A stretch of 64,000 bases of DNA, from NCBI GenBank assembly GCA_963848825.1, contig CAWKFA010000009.1:868001-932000 (forward strand), written 5' to 3'. Of this stretch, positions 36,293 to 46,624 are shown piece by piece. How positions within the stretch are numbered: position 1 is the first letter of the stretch; each line of letters begins with the position of its first letter. The translations under genes and the position numbers were made by a program. Below the pieces are notes generated by a model. That model saw nothing but the letters and a program-made list of their open reading frames with translations, searched no databases and was not told where the DNA came from. The stretch comes from CAVVSQ01 sp963848825. Its GTDB lineage: Bacteria; Planctomycetota; Planctomycetia; Gemmatales; Gemmataceae.

Positions 36293-38175
36293 TCATTCTT
36301 TCCTGGTCTTGCCGGCCGCGACCGTGGCCTCGGCGTGCAAACGTCGCAAGCCCTCAATGACGCCGGCGATAACCTTGGCCTGGGCGATATTGTCCGAACT
36401 TTCCTGGCGTTTCAGCGTGTCGAGTTGCTTTTCCAGATGGCTGGCATGGAGGACAGTCATGCGCAGGACCTTCCGTGGCGTCAAGGTGTCGCCGGCCTCC
36501 CGACAAACCGCGAGCGCTTTTTGCGCCTTGTTCAGATTGCTGGCAAGGTCCGTTGCCTCAAGCCGTGGCCATGTTTCCATCAGAAAAGCGCGTGCCTGGG
36601 CGTGCGCAGGCCCCCGGGGCAGCCATTCCGCCTTGAGCCTGTCCAGGTAGTCCTTAACTTTGGACTGCTCTGGGCTGGCCGCCAGAACTTTTTCATAAAG
36701 GGCAATCGCCTGATCGAAATCCGCTTCCCCTTCGAGCAGGCGGGCTCGTTCGAGCATTTTTGCCAGGGCCAGCGTTTTCTCGCCGCGCGATTCTTTCAGA
36801 ATATCGCGCGTGCGCGTCACGAAACGAGCCAGGTCTTCTTTGCGCTTGCCCAGGGCGGTCAGCCCGGTGTCGCCATCGCGAAGGTCCAGTGCTACCTTCT
36901 TCTCCTCGGCCTGCTTGCTAATAAGCTGGCGCTCCTGCGTAAGGTATTCGAGTTCGCCGGTCATGTCCTTGAGGCCGGCTTGCGCGGCTTCCAGCGCCTT
37001 GTCCAGCGATTGGTTCAGGTCCTGGTTGAGTTCCGTTACGCGGTCCGATGCCAGGCGCAGGTTATCCAGAATGCGCCGTGTCCATTGTTCTTTGCGAAGC
37101 TCCAGGACGGTTTGCACCTCCGCGTCCGCCTGCACCTTGAGGCGACAGACGACGGTACCTGCCCCCGTGATCTCCACCGGAAATTGCGCGCGCACCGTGT
37201 CGCCAGACTGGATACGCACGATGGCCAAATTCTTGTAGGTGTCGCGCGAGACCACCAGCCCTTCCCGGTTGGTCGTCAGCTCTGCCGGTTTGGCGCCGCC
37301 CGGTTTGAGAATGTTCACCCGCAGAAAAGGTAACGGCTGAAAATCGCCGTCGTTAACGATGCGAAGCTGAACGGGCCCGGTCGTGGTGCTGATTTTCAAA
37401 CACCGATAACCCAATACCCCGGGCGAATCGCCAAGGTCATCATTTGCGTAGCGGTGCCAGAGCCGGCACGGGCAATTACCATCGCGCGGCAAGCCGGTGA
37501 CTTCAAGCAACGTCCAGGGCAGGCGCGTGCCCCGCTGCGCGTCGCGGGCGCCGGTGATCCGGCTTACCAGGAAGACGTCGCCCGGCTTGACCCAGCGTTC
37601 GAGGGATACGCCAAGCCCGCCGCCCTTGAGTGCCACGATTACGTCTTTGCCGGAACGACTCGCGGTGCCGACCAGGCCGAAGTCCTGTTCCACCAGGCGG
37701 GAGGCGATCGTGGCCACGAACGTACGGTCGCTCGTGCGTGTCTCGCGAGTGACGGGGCTTGAAAGGCCCGTCATGCCGTCGTGTTGCCGCGCCTTCACCA
37801 CATACATCCCTTGTGTGAAGTCCACCAACACGAAATGCGTCTTCACACTGGAAATGCGGTCCCAGCCGTCTAGCCCGGTCTCAAGCCCCTTCACTTCAAT
37901 CTCGGCCAAAAGAGGGTGGTCTCGCACAACTTCCACGCGTGCCAGAGCGCCGAGAGTCAATTGCAATTGATCGTGCAGTTCGCGCTGTACCTGTTCTTGA
38001 AAGATCGGCGTCAAAAAACGATTTTCGGCGATGTGTAAAACCACCTGCAATCGATAAGGCTTATCGAGTTCAGGGTCGAGTTGCGCCCGGCGCTGGCCGG
38101 CAAAAACAGCAGGCCACAAGCCAGCCAGAATGGCAAGAGCCTCCGATAGTTTTTCGTGGGCCGGGCGTCCGTCAT
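36293..38175 (-). CDS. Secreted coiled-coil hypothetical protein, planctomycete type
   Basis: About 627 residues. The true start at 38175 (MTDARPTKNYRRLLPFWLACGLLF) gives a signal peptide; the frame breaks near 38105 in CCGGCGCTGG, after which AQLDPELDKPYRLQVVLHIAENRFL follows. Residues about 25-330 are strand-rich, with a conserved middle (FVATIASRLVEQDFGLVG, WVKPGDVFLVSRI). Residues about 340-600 are long helices (ILDNLRLASDRVTELNQDLNQ, TRTRDILKESRGEKTLALAK) with TPR-like features. The start overlaps the aroA stop (ATGA), so it is last in the asd-truA-aroA operon. Function unknown. Confidence 0.75.
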
Positions 38176-39468
38176 CGCAGCCGCTCCAGATCTTGAAAGA
38201 AGCGGGGATAGGTTTTCGCCACGCAGCCCGGGTTTTTGATGACGATCCCCGGGACTTTCAAACCCACCAGCGCCATACTCATCGCGATGCGATGGTCATT
38301 ATAAGTCTCGATTTCCGCCCCATGCAAGGGCCCCGGCGTAATCGTCAGGCCATCGTCCCGTTCCACGACGTCGGCGCCGACCCGGCGCAGTTCGTTGGTC
38401 AGGGCGGTAAGTCGATCCGTTTCCTTGTGGCGTATATGGGCAACGTTGCGGATAATCGTCGGCCCAGCGGCGAAACAGGCGACGGCACCGAGTGTCATGA
38501 CGGTGTCGCTGATGGCGTTCATATCAACATCGATCCCACGTAGTGACCCCCCGGTAACAGACACCTCATTCTTACTTTCCTCGACTACGCACCCCATGCG
38601 CCGCAGCACCGTCAGAAACTCGATGTCCCCTTGCAAACTATGATGACCAAGATGGTGCACGGAAACTTTGCCGCCGCCCATGGCTGCCGCCGCGAAAAAA
38701 TAACTGGCGGCCGATGCATCGGGCTCGATCATTAGCGTGCGCGACTGGTAGCATCCACGACAGGGCACATCGAAATGCGTGAAATCCTTCGCATAGTTGA
38801 CGGTCACGCCGAATTCCGCCATCAAGTCCAGTGTCATTTTCACATAAGGAACGGAAACGAGCGGACCGGTGACCTCGATGCGTGTATCGGCTTGCGCCAG
38901 CGGCGCGGCCATAAGGAGGCCGCTCAGAAACTGGCTGCTGAGGTCCCCTTTAATCTTCACGAGGCCTCCTTTGAGACCGGCAGCCGTGACCAGCACCGGG
39001 GGAAAACCATCGCCGCGTTCGCTGACCGCGTGGACCCCCAGTTGCTTGAGGGCGTCCAACAAGTCATCGATCGGGCGCTCACGCATGCGCGAGACGCCGT
39101 CGAGACGATAACGGCCAGTTCCAAGGCCCACCAGCGCCGTCAAGAAACGCATGGTGGTGCCGGAGTTGGCAACAAAAAGATCGGCGTGCGCCGCGGGAAT
39201 GGCACTCGCGCTCGGACCTCTCTTTACCCGGACAATACCTGCCTCCCAGTCGGCGTCGACGCGAAAGCCGAGGTCTGCGCAGGCAAGTCACCATGGTTTC
39301 CGTGTCTTCGCTTTGCAGAGCGCCGCGCAGCTCGCTTCCCTGGGCGGGGTCGGATAAGGCCGCCAGGACCAGGGCGCGGTTGGTGATGCTCTTCGACCCG
39401 GGCACGCGAACTTCGGCGTGCGGCGGCTTTGGCAAGGGCTGGATCGTGAGCGTCAGAGGATATTCCAT
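38172..39468 (-). CDS. aroA: 3-phosphoshikimate 1-carboxyvinyltransferase (EPSP synthase)
   Basis: Shikimate pathway enzyme joining phosphoenolpyruvate to shikimate-3-phosphate. About 431 residues. Early block AEVRVPGSKSITNRALVLAAL, then, after the break near 39285 (TGCGCA), ADLGFRVDADWEAG, NSGTTMRFLTAL, SSQFLSGLLMAAPL, MIEPDASAASYFFAAAAM, SDTVMTLGAVACFA, IRHKETDRLTAL and YNDHRIAMSMALVG; all substrate-binding residues expected in class I/II enzymes are there. The start at 39468 lies 7 nt after the truA stop, and its stop overlaps the next start, so it belongs to a tight operon beginning with asd. Confidence 0.95.
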
Positions 39469-39475
39469 GGCATCA

Positions 39476-40270
39476 TCAGGACGAGGATTGTTGACCGCTG
39501 CCGGGCACCTCGCCCGCGACCGTGTGCGTGACGCGCATGAGGAACAAACCCTGGGCCGGCGCCGTCGGCCCGGCTTGCTTGCGGTCCTGGGATTGCAGGA
39601 TTTCCGGGATCTTTTCCGCGGGCCAATAACCGCGCCCCACATTCATCAATGTGCCGGCAATCGCTCTGACCATATTGTAGAGGAAGCCATCGGCGGCCAC
39701 ATCGATCCAGAGGTACTCGCCGAACCGATTGACCGCAATGTGGCTGATGGTGCGCACGCTGGTGGCACGGTTGGGCCAGTCTGTTTCGAAGCTATGGAAA
39801 TCGTGCCGTCCCAGCAGCGGTTGCGCCGCCCGGGACATCTTTTGAGCATCCAGCGGCCGCCGGCTCTGATAGGAATAGCGCCGCATTAAGGGTTCAGCGA
39901 CCGCGCCGTCGTGGATGACATAGCGGTACAATTTGGCGACGGCATGATAATTGGCATCGAAATGCGCGGGAACGTCTTCGGCAACCTTGACGACCACATC
40001 CTCGGGTAAATTCGCGTTGATGGCACGGGCGAGGACAAGGTTCGGCAGGCGATTGTCCGTGTAGAAGTTGGCCACCTGGCCTGCTGCATGCACGCCGGCA
40101 TCGGTCCGGCTGCTGGAGTTAAGCCAAACGCGGTCCACGCCGGTCAGCTTGGCAATGGCGCGTTCCACGGTTTCCTGCACCGTGCGATAGCCAGCCTGCG
40201 TTTGCCAACCGCTAAAGTCCGTGCCGTCATAGCTCAAGGTTATTTTGACGTTCCGCATGGCGGTAGCCAT
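39476..40270 (-). CDS. truA: tRNA pseudouridine(38-40) synthase
   Basis: Modifies U38-U40 in the anticodon arm. 264 residues, intact. The catalytic Asp57 lies in SSRTDAGVHA; other blocks are ITLSYDGTDFSGWQ, FHSFETDWPNRATSVRTI and DGFLYNMVRAIAGTLMNVGRG. The ATG at 40270 is chosen because GGAG lies about 5-6 nt upstream; 40258 is possible. It begins inside the 3' end of asd (31-bp overlap) and ends 7 nt before aroA. Confidence 0.96.
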   Translation of the reverse strand: MATAMRNVKITLSYDGTDFSGWQTQAGYRTVQETVERAIAKLTGVDRVWLNSSSRTDAGVHAAGQVANFYTDNRLPNLVLARAINANLPEDVVVKVAEDVPAHFDANYHAVAKLYRYVIHDGAVAEPLMRRYSYQSRRPLDAQKMSRAAQPLLGRHDFHSFETDWPNRATSVRTISHIAVNRFGEYLWIDVAADGFLYNMVRAIAGTLMNVGRGYWPAEKIPEILQSQDRKQAGPTAPAQGLFLMRVTHTVAGEVPGSGQQSSS

Positions 40271-41277
40271 CCGCGCTCCACCAGCACTTCAGCAATCTGC
40301 ACGGCATTGGTGGCCGCGCCCTTGCGGAGATTGTCGGCGACTACCCAAAGATTGAGACCGTTGGGCACCGTGGGGTCCTTGCGGATACGGCCCACGAAGG
40401 TTTCGTCGCGTCCTTCGCATTGCAGGGCCAGCGGCACTTCCCCCTTGGCATAATCATCGAGCAGCACGACGCCGGGCGCGTTACGCAGGGCAGTGCGCGC
40501 CTGTTCGACGCTGATGGGGCGTTCGAACTCCAGGTTGATCGATTCTGAATGACCGATGCGCACGGGCACGCGTGCGGTCGTCGGGGAAATCAAGATGGAG
40601 TCATCCCCCATGATTTTCTTGGTTTCCTTGATCATTTTGATTTCTTCCTCGCTGTAGCCGTCTTCTCCCAGCTTCCAGTCATGAGGAAGAACATTGCCGG
40701 CGAGTTGCGCGGCGTGGGCGGTTACCAGCGGTATTTTGTCGCCCCGGCCCAGGGCTGTTATCTGGCTGTCCAATTCGAAAACGCCCTTGGCGCCCTTGCC
40801 CGACGACGCCTGATACGTCGAAACGACCACGCGCTTGATGCGGGCCAGGTCATGCAGCGGTTTGAGCGCCACCACCATCTGGATGGTAGAGCAATTGGGG
40901 TTGGCGACGATGCCCTTGGGAATGGACTTGAGGGCGTCGGCATTCACTTCAGGAACCACGAGCGGGACCTGTGGATCCATGCGCCAGGCGCTGGAATTGT
41001 CGACAACAATAGCTCCTGCTTTGGCCGCCATGGGGCTGGTTTCCCGGCTTACCGAGGCTGGCGTGCTCGAAAGGACGATCTGTACGTTGGCAAACGCTTC
41101 GGGACGAATCGCCTCGATGATATGCTTTTTCCCCTGGAACTCGATCGTTTTGCCCGCGCTCCGCTCGGAAGCCAGAAATTTGATGCTTTTCAAGGGAAAA
41201 TTGCGCTCGTTGAGCACTTGCCGCATGATTTCGCCTACCGCACCGGTCGCACCGACCACCGCAACGCTGACAGCCAC
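40240..41277 (-). CDS. asd: Aspartate-semialdehyde dehydrogenase
   Basis: Second step of the aspartate family pathway (Lys, Met, Thr, diaminopimelate). 345 residues, intact. NADP loop VVGATGAVGEIMRQ at residues 7-20, SERSAGK, SSTPASVSRE, VVDNSSAWRMDP and the catalytic Cys129 in ANPNCSTIQM; TYQASSGKGAKG follows. It is first in the operon asd-truA-aroA-unknown, with overlapping ends indicating translational coupling. Upstream lies a palindrome-rich region. Confidence 0.97.
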   Translation of the reverse strand: MAVSVAVVGATGAVGEIMRQVLNERNFPLKSIKFLASERSAGKTIEFQGKKHIIEAIRPEAFANVQIVLSSTPASVSRETSPMAAKAGAIVVDNSSAWRMDPQVPLVVPEVNADALKSIPKGIVANPNCSTIQMVVALKPLHDLARIKRVVVSTYQASSGKGAKGVFELDSQITALGRGDKIPLVTAHAAQLAGNVLPHDWKLGEDGYSEEEIKMIKETKKIMGDDSILISPTTARVPVRIGHSESINLEFERPISVEQARTALRNAPGVVLLDDYAKGEVPLALQCEGRDETFVGRIRKDPTVPNGLNLWVVADNLRKGAATNAVQIAEVLVERGWLPPCGTSK

Positions 41278-41310
41278 AGGACCTGTCCTTTCTCGAGTTA
41301 ACTTTCCCTT

Positions 41311-41363
41311 GTGGCGTGGGCTTCAGCCCACGCATGTCAGGCGCGGGCTAAGGCCCACGCCAC
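41311..41363. repeat. Clover-like palindrome with GCGTGGGC hairpins (REP-like)
   Basis: Outer 11-bp arms 41311-41321 and 41353-41363 (GTGGCGTGGGC) enclose two adjacent hairpins, 41314-41321/41326-41333 and 41341-41348/41353-41360. The core GCGTGG-ctt-CCACGC is similar to the palindrome after fusA, so these look like members of a dispersed repeat family. Confidence 0.65.
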
Positions 41364-41501
41364 GAAACGTGACAACGATTTTGGGGGTTTGACCCCCCTT
41401 TTATTTGGAACACTCTAAGCAAACGGAGACAGGAACTCCAAAGCTCCTGTCCCCGCTGGATCTCATATCATTGTGACGGCCACGGCGCTAATTGGCAAGA
41501 G

Positions 41502-41531
41502 AAAGGCCCGCCAGATCTTGGTTGGGCCTTT
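41502..41531. terminator. Terminator-like hairpin upstream of ribD
   Basis: 8-bp stem AAAGGCCC (41502-41509) with GGGCCTTT (41524-41531), 14-nt loop, followed on the + strand by CCCCCGATTTTT. It lies about 40 nt before the ribD start; it might be a leader element, but no FMN-riboswitch core was recognised. Confidence 0.4.
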
Positions 41532-41568
41532 CCCCCGATTTTTCCAGGTCTTACACTGTTAGGTAATC

Positions 41569-42663
41569 ATGGATACCGCCGACGAAGCATTTATGCGCCG
41601 TGCCCTGCAACTTGCCGAGCGTGGTCGTGGCCTGGTGGAGCCCAATCCCTTGGTTGGGGCGGTGCTGGTCAAGGATGGGGAAATCGTCGGCGAAGGGTGG
41701 CACCAGAGATTTGGCGAAGCCCATGCCGAGGTAAATGCCATCGCCCAGGCCGGCGCGGCCGCCAAGGGCGCTACCTGCTTTGTAACGCTCGAGCCCTGCT
41801 GTCACGTCGGCAAGACGCCACCCTGCGTGGACGCCCTCCTGCAAGCGGGAGTGGCATGTGTATTCGCGGCTATCGAAGATCCATTTCCCAAGGTCGCCGG
41901 CCAGGGAGCGCTTCGTTCTGCGCTGCCGGCGTCGCGCTGGCCTTCGGACTTTGCGAAGCGGAGGCACGCCGTCAGAACGCAGCTTATTTGAAACTTGTTA
42001 AAACCGGCCAACCTTACGTCCATGCGAAATGGGCGATGACGCTGGACGGCAAGATCGCCACGCGCACGGGCGATTCCAAATGGATCTCGAACGAAGCTTC
42101 GCGTCGCCGCGTTCATGAGTTGCGCGGTCGAATGGACGCAATTGTCATCGGCATAGGCACCGCACTCGCCGACGACCCGTTGCTAACCGCTCGTCCTCCC
42201 GGTGCACGGCTAGCGACGCGTGTCATCCTCGATAGCCATGGACGTCTGCCGTTGGGCGGACAACTTGTCCAGTCCGCGGGCAATATACCAACGGTCGTTG
42301 TTATTGCCTCGGATACGCCACCAGAACAGCTCGTCCCCTTGAACTCGGCGGGTTGCCAGATTCTACAGGTGCCCCGCGACACACGGGGGATGCTGGCCCT
42401 GGAACCGGTGCTGACCTATCTCGGGCAAAAGCGCATGCACAAATATCCTGGTGGAGGGAGGCAGCCATGTGCTGGGCAGCTTTCTCGATGCCGGGGCCAT
42501 CGATGAAGTGCATGTCTTTATCGCGGCCAAATTAATCGGCGGGGCGGCTGCCAAGACGCCCGTCGCGGGTGCGGGCTGGGACCGCATTGCTGATGGATTG
42601 AGCCTGGTGGCGACGGAGGTGGAGATGATCGAGGGAGACGTTTATCTTCGCGGCTGGCGCTGA
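41569..42663 (+). CDS. ribD: Riboflavin biosynthesis protein RibD (deaminase/reductase)
   Basis: Bifunctional diaminohydroxyphosphoribosylaminopyrimidine deaminase and 5-amino-6-(5-phosphoribosylamino)uracil reductase; about 364 residues. Deaminase: NPLVGAVLVKDGEIVGEGWH, the zinc ligands in HAEVNAI and PCCHVGKTPPC. Reductase: VHAKWAMTLDGKIATRTGDSKWIS, RGRMDAIVIGIGT, DDPLLTARP and NILVEGGSHVLGSFL. Indels lie near 41903 (GGGAGCGC) and 41921 (TGCGCT), which garble a short linker, and near 42440 (AAGCGCATGC). The start at 41569 is the only good ATG. It converges with an SDR gene. Confidence 0.93.
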
Positions 42664-42667
42664 ATCT

Positions 42668-43401
42668 TTAGCCCCGCCCGATGTACGCCTGGCCGACCGG
42701 CAACACGATGGCTTCGAGCATGTTGACGTGAGGCGGCAGTGTCGCCATCAAAACCGCCGTTTGTGCCAGTTCATCGACGGACATCATCGGCTCATTGTCC
42801 TCGGCCTTGCCCGAGTCTTGACGACGCTCGACACGGGTATTGCCGGGATGCAGACAACTGCACGAAATGCCGAAGTCACGGCCTTCCAGCGCGGTCACCT
42901 GCGTCAGGCCCCAGATGCCATGCTTGCTGGTGCTATAAGGGGCGGAGCCGGAGCGCACTGCGCCTGCGCGGATATGGACCCAATATTGATAATGCGGCCG
43001 CCGCCCTGCTTCTTCATGATGCGGAAGGCCTCGCGCGTGCATAAAAAAGGTCCTCGTAAATTGACGGCCATCACCTTATCCCAGGTGGCCAGCGTCAATT
43101 CATCAAGAGGGCCGCCATCGAAGGCGCCGGCGTTATTGACCAGGATATCCAGCCGGCCGAAACGCTCGATGGCCTTGGCGAAAGCCCCGATCACCTGGGT
43201 TTCGTCGGTAACGTCGGCGACGATGGGCAGCACCTGAAAGCAGCGTGCCACGAGTTCCGCGCGGGTCTTCTCCAGCTCCTCGGCACCGCGGCCAACCAAA
43301 ACCAGGGCAGCTCCTTCAGCGCCCAGCCCCCTGGCGATGCCTTTACCAATTCCTCGATTGCCGCCGGTGATGAGGGCAACCTTGCTGATCAGGCTAGGCA
43401 T
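42668..43401 (-). CDS. Short-chain dehydrogenase/reductase
   Basis: NAD(P)-dependent oxidoreductase of the SDR family, about 244 residues. Cofactor loop TGGNRGIGKGIARGLG (residues about 13-28), NNAG in ILVNNAGAFD, catalytic Ser in NIGSIS and YSTSKHG (Tyr and Lys). The frame breaks near 42955, in a run with three GCGC. The C-terminal HPGNTRVERRQDSGKAED is unremarkable. The ATG at 43401 (MPSLISKVALITGG) fits the family better than 43416. Substrate unknown; the gene converges with ribD and is divergent from the peptide transporter. Confidence 0.9.
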
Positions 43402-43555
43402 GGACTGTCCTTTCAAGGCTGTAAAGTTAGCCGTCGCTCCCTGGATGCCAGGGGCTTATCCCCTTTTTCAAGGGCTGCTAGATACTGTATAGACATTGCA
43501 GTGGCAACGCGTGCGGATTACAGTGGCTCCAACATTTTTCCGAAAGGGCTAACGT

Positions 43556-45746
43556 ATGATCGCCGCCAATGGCCGCCAGCGCACTTTCCTGGGACATCCC
43601 GTGGGGCTTTATGTCCTGTTCCTGACCGAAATGTGGGAGCGTTTCAGTTATTACGGCATGCGGGCGCTGTTGATGCTCTACATGTTGAACTATTTCAAGT
43701 GGGTGCAAAAAGATGCTTCCACGGTTTATAAACTTTACACCAGCGCGGTGTACGTCACGCCGATTCTAGGCGGCTATTTGGCGGATCGTTTTCTGGGAAA
43801 CAGGCTCGCGGTCGTCATCGGCGCACTGCTCATGGCCATCGGCCACTTCTTGATGGCGTTCGAGGAATATGAAGTCTTCATGGCAGCCCTCGTCTTCTTG
43901 ATCCTGGGCAATGGCTTTTTCAAACCCAATATGTCAACTCAGGTTGGCCGTCTTTATCCGGCGAACGATGGCCGGCGCGACGGTGCCTATACCATTTTTT
44001 ACATGGGCATCAATCTTGGGGCGTTTCTCTCGCCTATCTTCTGTGGTTGGTTGGCGGAAAACACGGTCGGGGGCTATCATTCCGGCTTCACGCTGGCGGG
44101 TATCGGCATGGTTTTGGGGTTGGTTATCTATCTGGTGGGTCAGCCGTTCATTCTGGAATTGCCTTATGAATCGGGGCCGGCGCCGCGCATGCAACAATTA
44201 TAGAAATGGACGAAAAGAAGGTCGCCCTGACTGAAACAGAAGCCTCGCAGGCCCCTTCCGCGTTGGGACGAGCTGGCGGCATGGTGCCGGCATTTCTCAT
44301 GGGCCTGGGTGTGCTGGTTATTCTGGGCGTGCTCCTCTTGTACTTAAATGGCATGATCATCTGGGATGCCATTCTGCTGGCCATCGGCGGCGCCTGCCTT
44401 TGTTTGTTGGGGGTGGTGTGTAACCAGGTGAAAGGCGGTATGCGCGATCGCGTGCTGGCGATATTGATTTTGGGCATTTTCGTAATCTTTTTCTGGGCGG
44501 CCTACGAACAGGCTGGCAACGTTCTGAATGTCTGGGCCGACCAGTCGACAGACCGTTACCTCACGACGACGGCGCCACCGGTCAGCGTGGTTCCGTTCGT
44601 CGCCGAAACTGCCATCAAGAAAGTCGGCGAACCTGAAGCGCCCAAGGCAACCGGTGTTCTGGGGCGCCTGACCAAGATCTTCACCGATATGGTCACGCTC
44701 AAGCCGAGCCCGGCGAATGTGCCCGTGAAAACCTGGTCGGAAACTTTTGAAGGCTGGTTCAACCCGGTGCCGACGGCATGGTTCCAGTCCATCAACGCGG
44801 TCCTGATTGTTATCATCGCCCCCCTGTTCGCCTGGTTGTGGATCGTTCTTGACCGTCGCGGCTTGCAGCCGTCCATACCGCTCAAAATGTTTTTCGGGCT
44901 CGTGCTCATGAGCGCGTCCATGGCCATCATGATGGGCGCGCGCAGCAGGAAAACAGGCGCTCGAGCATGGCCTGGGCGGGCGCGGACATGCCCCAGGGAA
45001 TCGCCCTCACCGCGGACAATAAATTGGGTCACGCCAACAAGGATAAAGTGGTTGAACCATTTCATGCCGGACGGCTCACGCTGGATCGCGGCGCCAGGGC
45101 ACTCATTCTGGATGGTGTCCTCGACGAGAATGAGCGGGACCGGCTGATCGAGGCCACGGCGCCGGAGGCTTTTCGCAAGAAGATCGAGGAGCTCCAGGAG
45201 CAATCCAAGGAGATCGACCAGGACAAAGTTAGTTCCAAGGAAGTTGTCCTGGACCAGGTTCCCACCGGTTTCGATATGAAGTTTTCCGGCCTGCCCACGT
45301 CGGCCGTTGAACTCAAGGACAGCAAATTGGTGGCGTATCGGACACTTGCCGACAAGGACGTGAAAGGCCTTCTCGTATCCGGCGGCGATCCTGCCTTCCG
45401 CAGCGCCATCCAGGACCTGTTTGTGCAATCGACCCAATTCCGCGTGAGCCCATGGTGGCTGTTTTGGAGCTACCTCCTGGCAACCCTGGGCGAACTTTGC
45501 CTGTCTCCGGTTGGACTGTCGATGGTTTCTAAACTAGCACCGGCCAAGTTCGCCACCATGCTCATGGGCGTCTGGCTGCTAACCAGCGCGTTCGGAAACT
45601 TCGCTGCCGGCGCGCTCGGCGAACAATGGGGCTCGATCCCCCCCACGGAGTTCTTCCTGTTTTCGACAGCCGTCGTCGCCGGGGCGGCACTCGTACTGTT
45701 GATACTCGTCCGACTTTTGAACAAGACGATGCATGGCGTCAAATGA
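43556..45746 (+). CDS. POT/PTR2 family peptide MFS transporter with a large periplasmic insertion
   Basis: Proton-coupled oligopeptide transporter, about 729 residues. The PTR2 signature ExxERFSYYG is in TEMWERFSYYGMRAL, and FYMGINLGAFLSP is the second signature. An insertion of about 200 residues, between LVLMSASMAIMMGA and SPWWLFWSYLLATLGELCLSP, makes it longer than the usual 450-600. This inserted part is helical and charged (KIEELQEQSKEIDQDKVSSKE). The frame breaks near 44190 (GGCGCCGCGCATG) and near 44940 (GGCGCGCGCAGC). It lies divergent from the SDR gene and converges with a site-2 protease. It probably imports di/tripeptides. Confidence 0.9.
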
Positions 45747-45765
45747 GGCGGATTCTTGCGTATGG

Positions 45766-46518
45766 CTACCAATGCTCCTGTTCGTCCTCCGAGCGGCGCT
45801 GCTGGTTGTTGACGGCTTGCATGGTGAGAAAGCTCTGCATTGCCAGCAGGCCGAACATCAAAATGTTAAAGGTGGGGTCGAAGGGGGGATAGGGTAGTTC
45901 GTCGGGTCGCAGGCGGACCATCAAGGAATAAGCGGCGATCAGGCCGGCCACGAGAAAGGATAGTCCCAGCGAGAACTGAAAACCCTTGCGCCTGGAAAAC
46001 ATCAGGCACACGTCGCGGCTTATCTGCCCGCCATCGAGGGGAAATACCGGCAGCAAATTGAGGAGGCTCCAGAACAGGTTCATGAAAACCAAATACCTTA
46101 CGCCACTATGGAGGTAGGGCATGTTGAAAGTAGGGTCGATTCGCCCCAGGGCGAAGCGGCCAAACAAAAGGACACCGAGAAAAAGGAACAGGCCCGCGGC
46201 GGGGCCGGCGGCGGATACCGCGATGCGCTGCCACAACCCCAGTAGCTGAAAGTTGCCGATGGCCAGTCCGCCGAATGAATAAAGGACAACGTGACTGCGC
46301 TGCCCACATAAATACGCCGCCAGCACGTGACCCATTTCGTGAACCAAGATCGACAGGAACATACAGCCCACCCAGAGGGCCAGATAGCCAAAGCCTTTCT
46401 CGAGGAAACCCCAGCCGAGAATGGCGCTGAATAGCCAAAATGTGGGATGCACGCGCACAGGAACGCCAAACATGCGCCAGCGCAAATCGAAAGCGGTCGG
46501 GGCGGGTTCTGTTAGCAT
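45766..46518 (-). CDS. Site-2 protease (M50) family membrane metalloprotease
   Basis: 250 residues, intact. Zinc motif HEMGH within LSILVHEMGHVLAAYLCG, third ligand motif NLLPVFPLDGGQ near residue 170, six or so membrane helices. Cuts membrane-embedded substrates such as anti-sigma factors, but the substrate here is not identifiable; it lies far from the zinc anti-sigma gene. It lacks PDZ and CBS domains. It converges with the peptide transporter (19-bp gap). Confidence 0.92.
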   Translation of the reverse strand: MLTEPAPTAFDLRWRMFGVPVRVHPTFWLFSAILGWGFLEKGFGYLALWVGCMFLSILVHEMGHVLAAYLCGQRSHVVLYSFGGLAIGNFQLLGLWQRIAVSAAGPAAGLFLFLGVLLFGRFALGRIDPTFNMPYLHSGVRYLVFMNLFWSLLNLLPVFPLDGGQISRDVCLMFSRRKGFQFSLGLSFLVAGLIAAYSLMVRLRPDELPYPPFDPTFNILMFGLLAMQSFLTMQAVNNQQRRSEDEQEHW

Positions 46519-46624
46519 GGGCGGGCCCTCGGGTAATTCGGATTTCCTAGACTAATTTGGTCTGACTCCATTAGCTCAGGGCATCAAGGACCAACTGCGT
46601 TGTCTCAAGGTTTCGGAGAGCCGC

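Larger units (their letters stand above)
41278..41568. other. Palindrome-rich intergenic region before asd and ribD
   Basis: 291 bp between divergent genes. It holds a clover-like palindrome (41311-41363), a short GACAGGA/TCCTGTC hairpin (about 41428-41451) and a terminator-like stem (41502-41531). No gene was recognised. The promoters of asd (minus) and ribD (plus) must lie among these. Confidence 0.5.

Noticed and set aside
41502..41568. FMN riboswitch before ribD
   Set aside because: Only a simple terminator-like hairpin is seen; the conserved multi-stem FMN core is missing from the 290-bp region.
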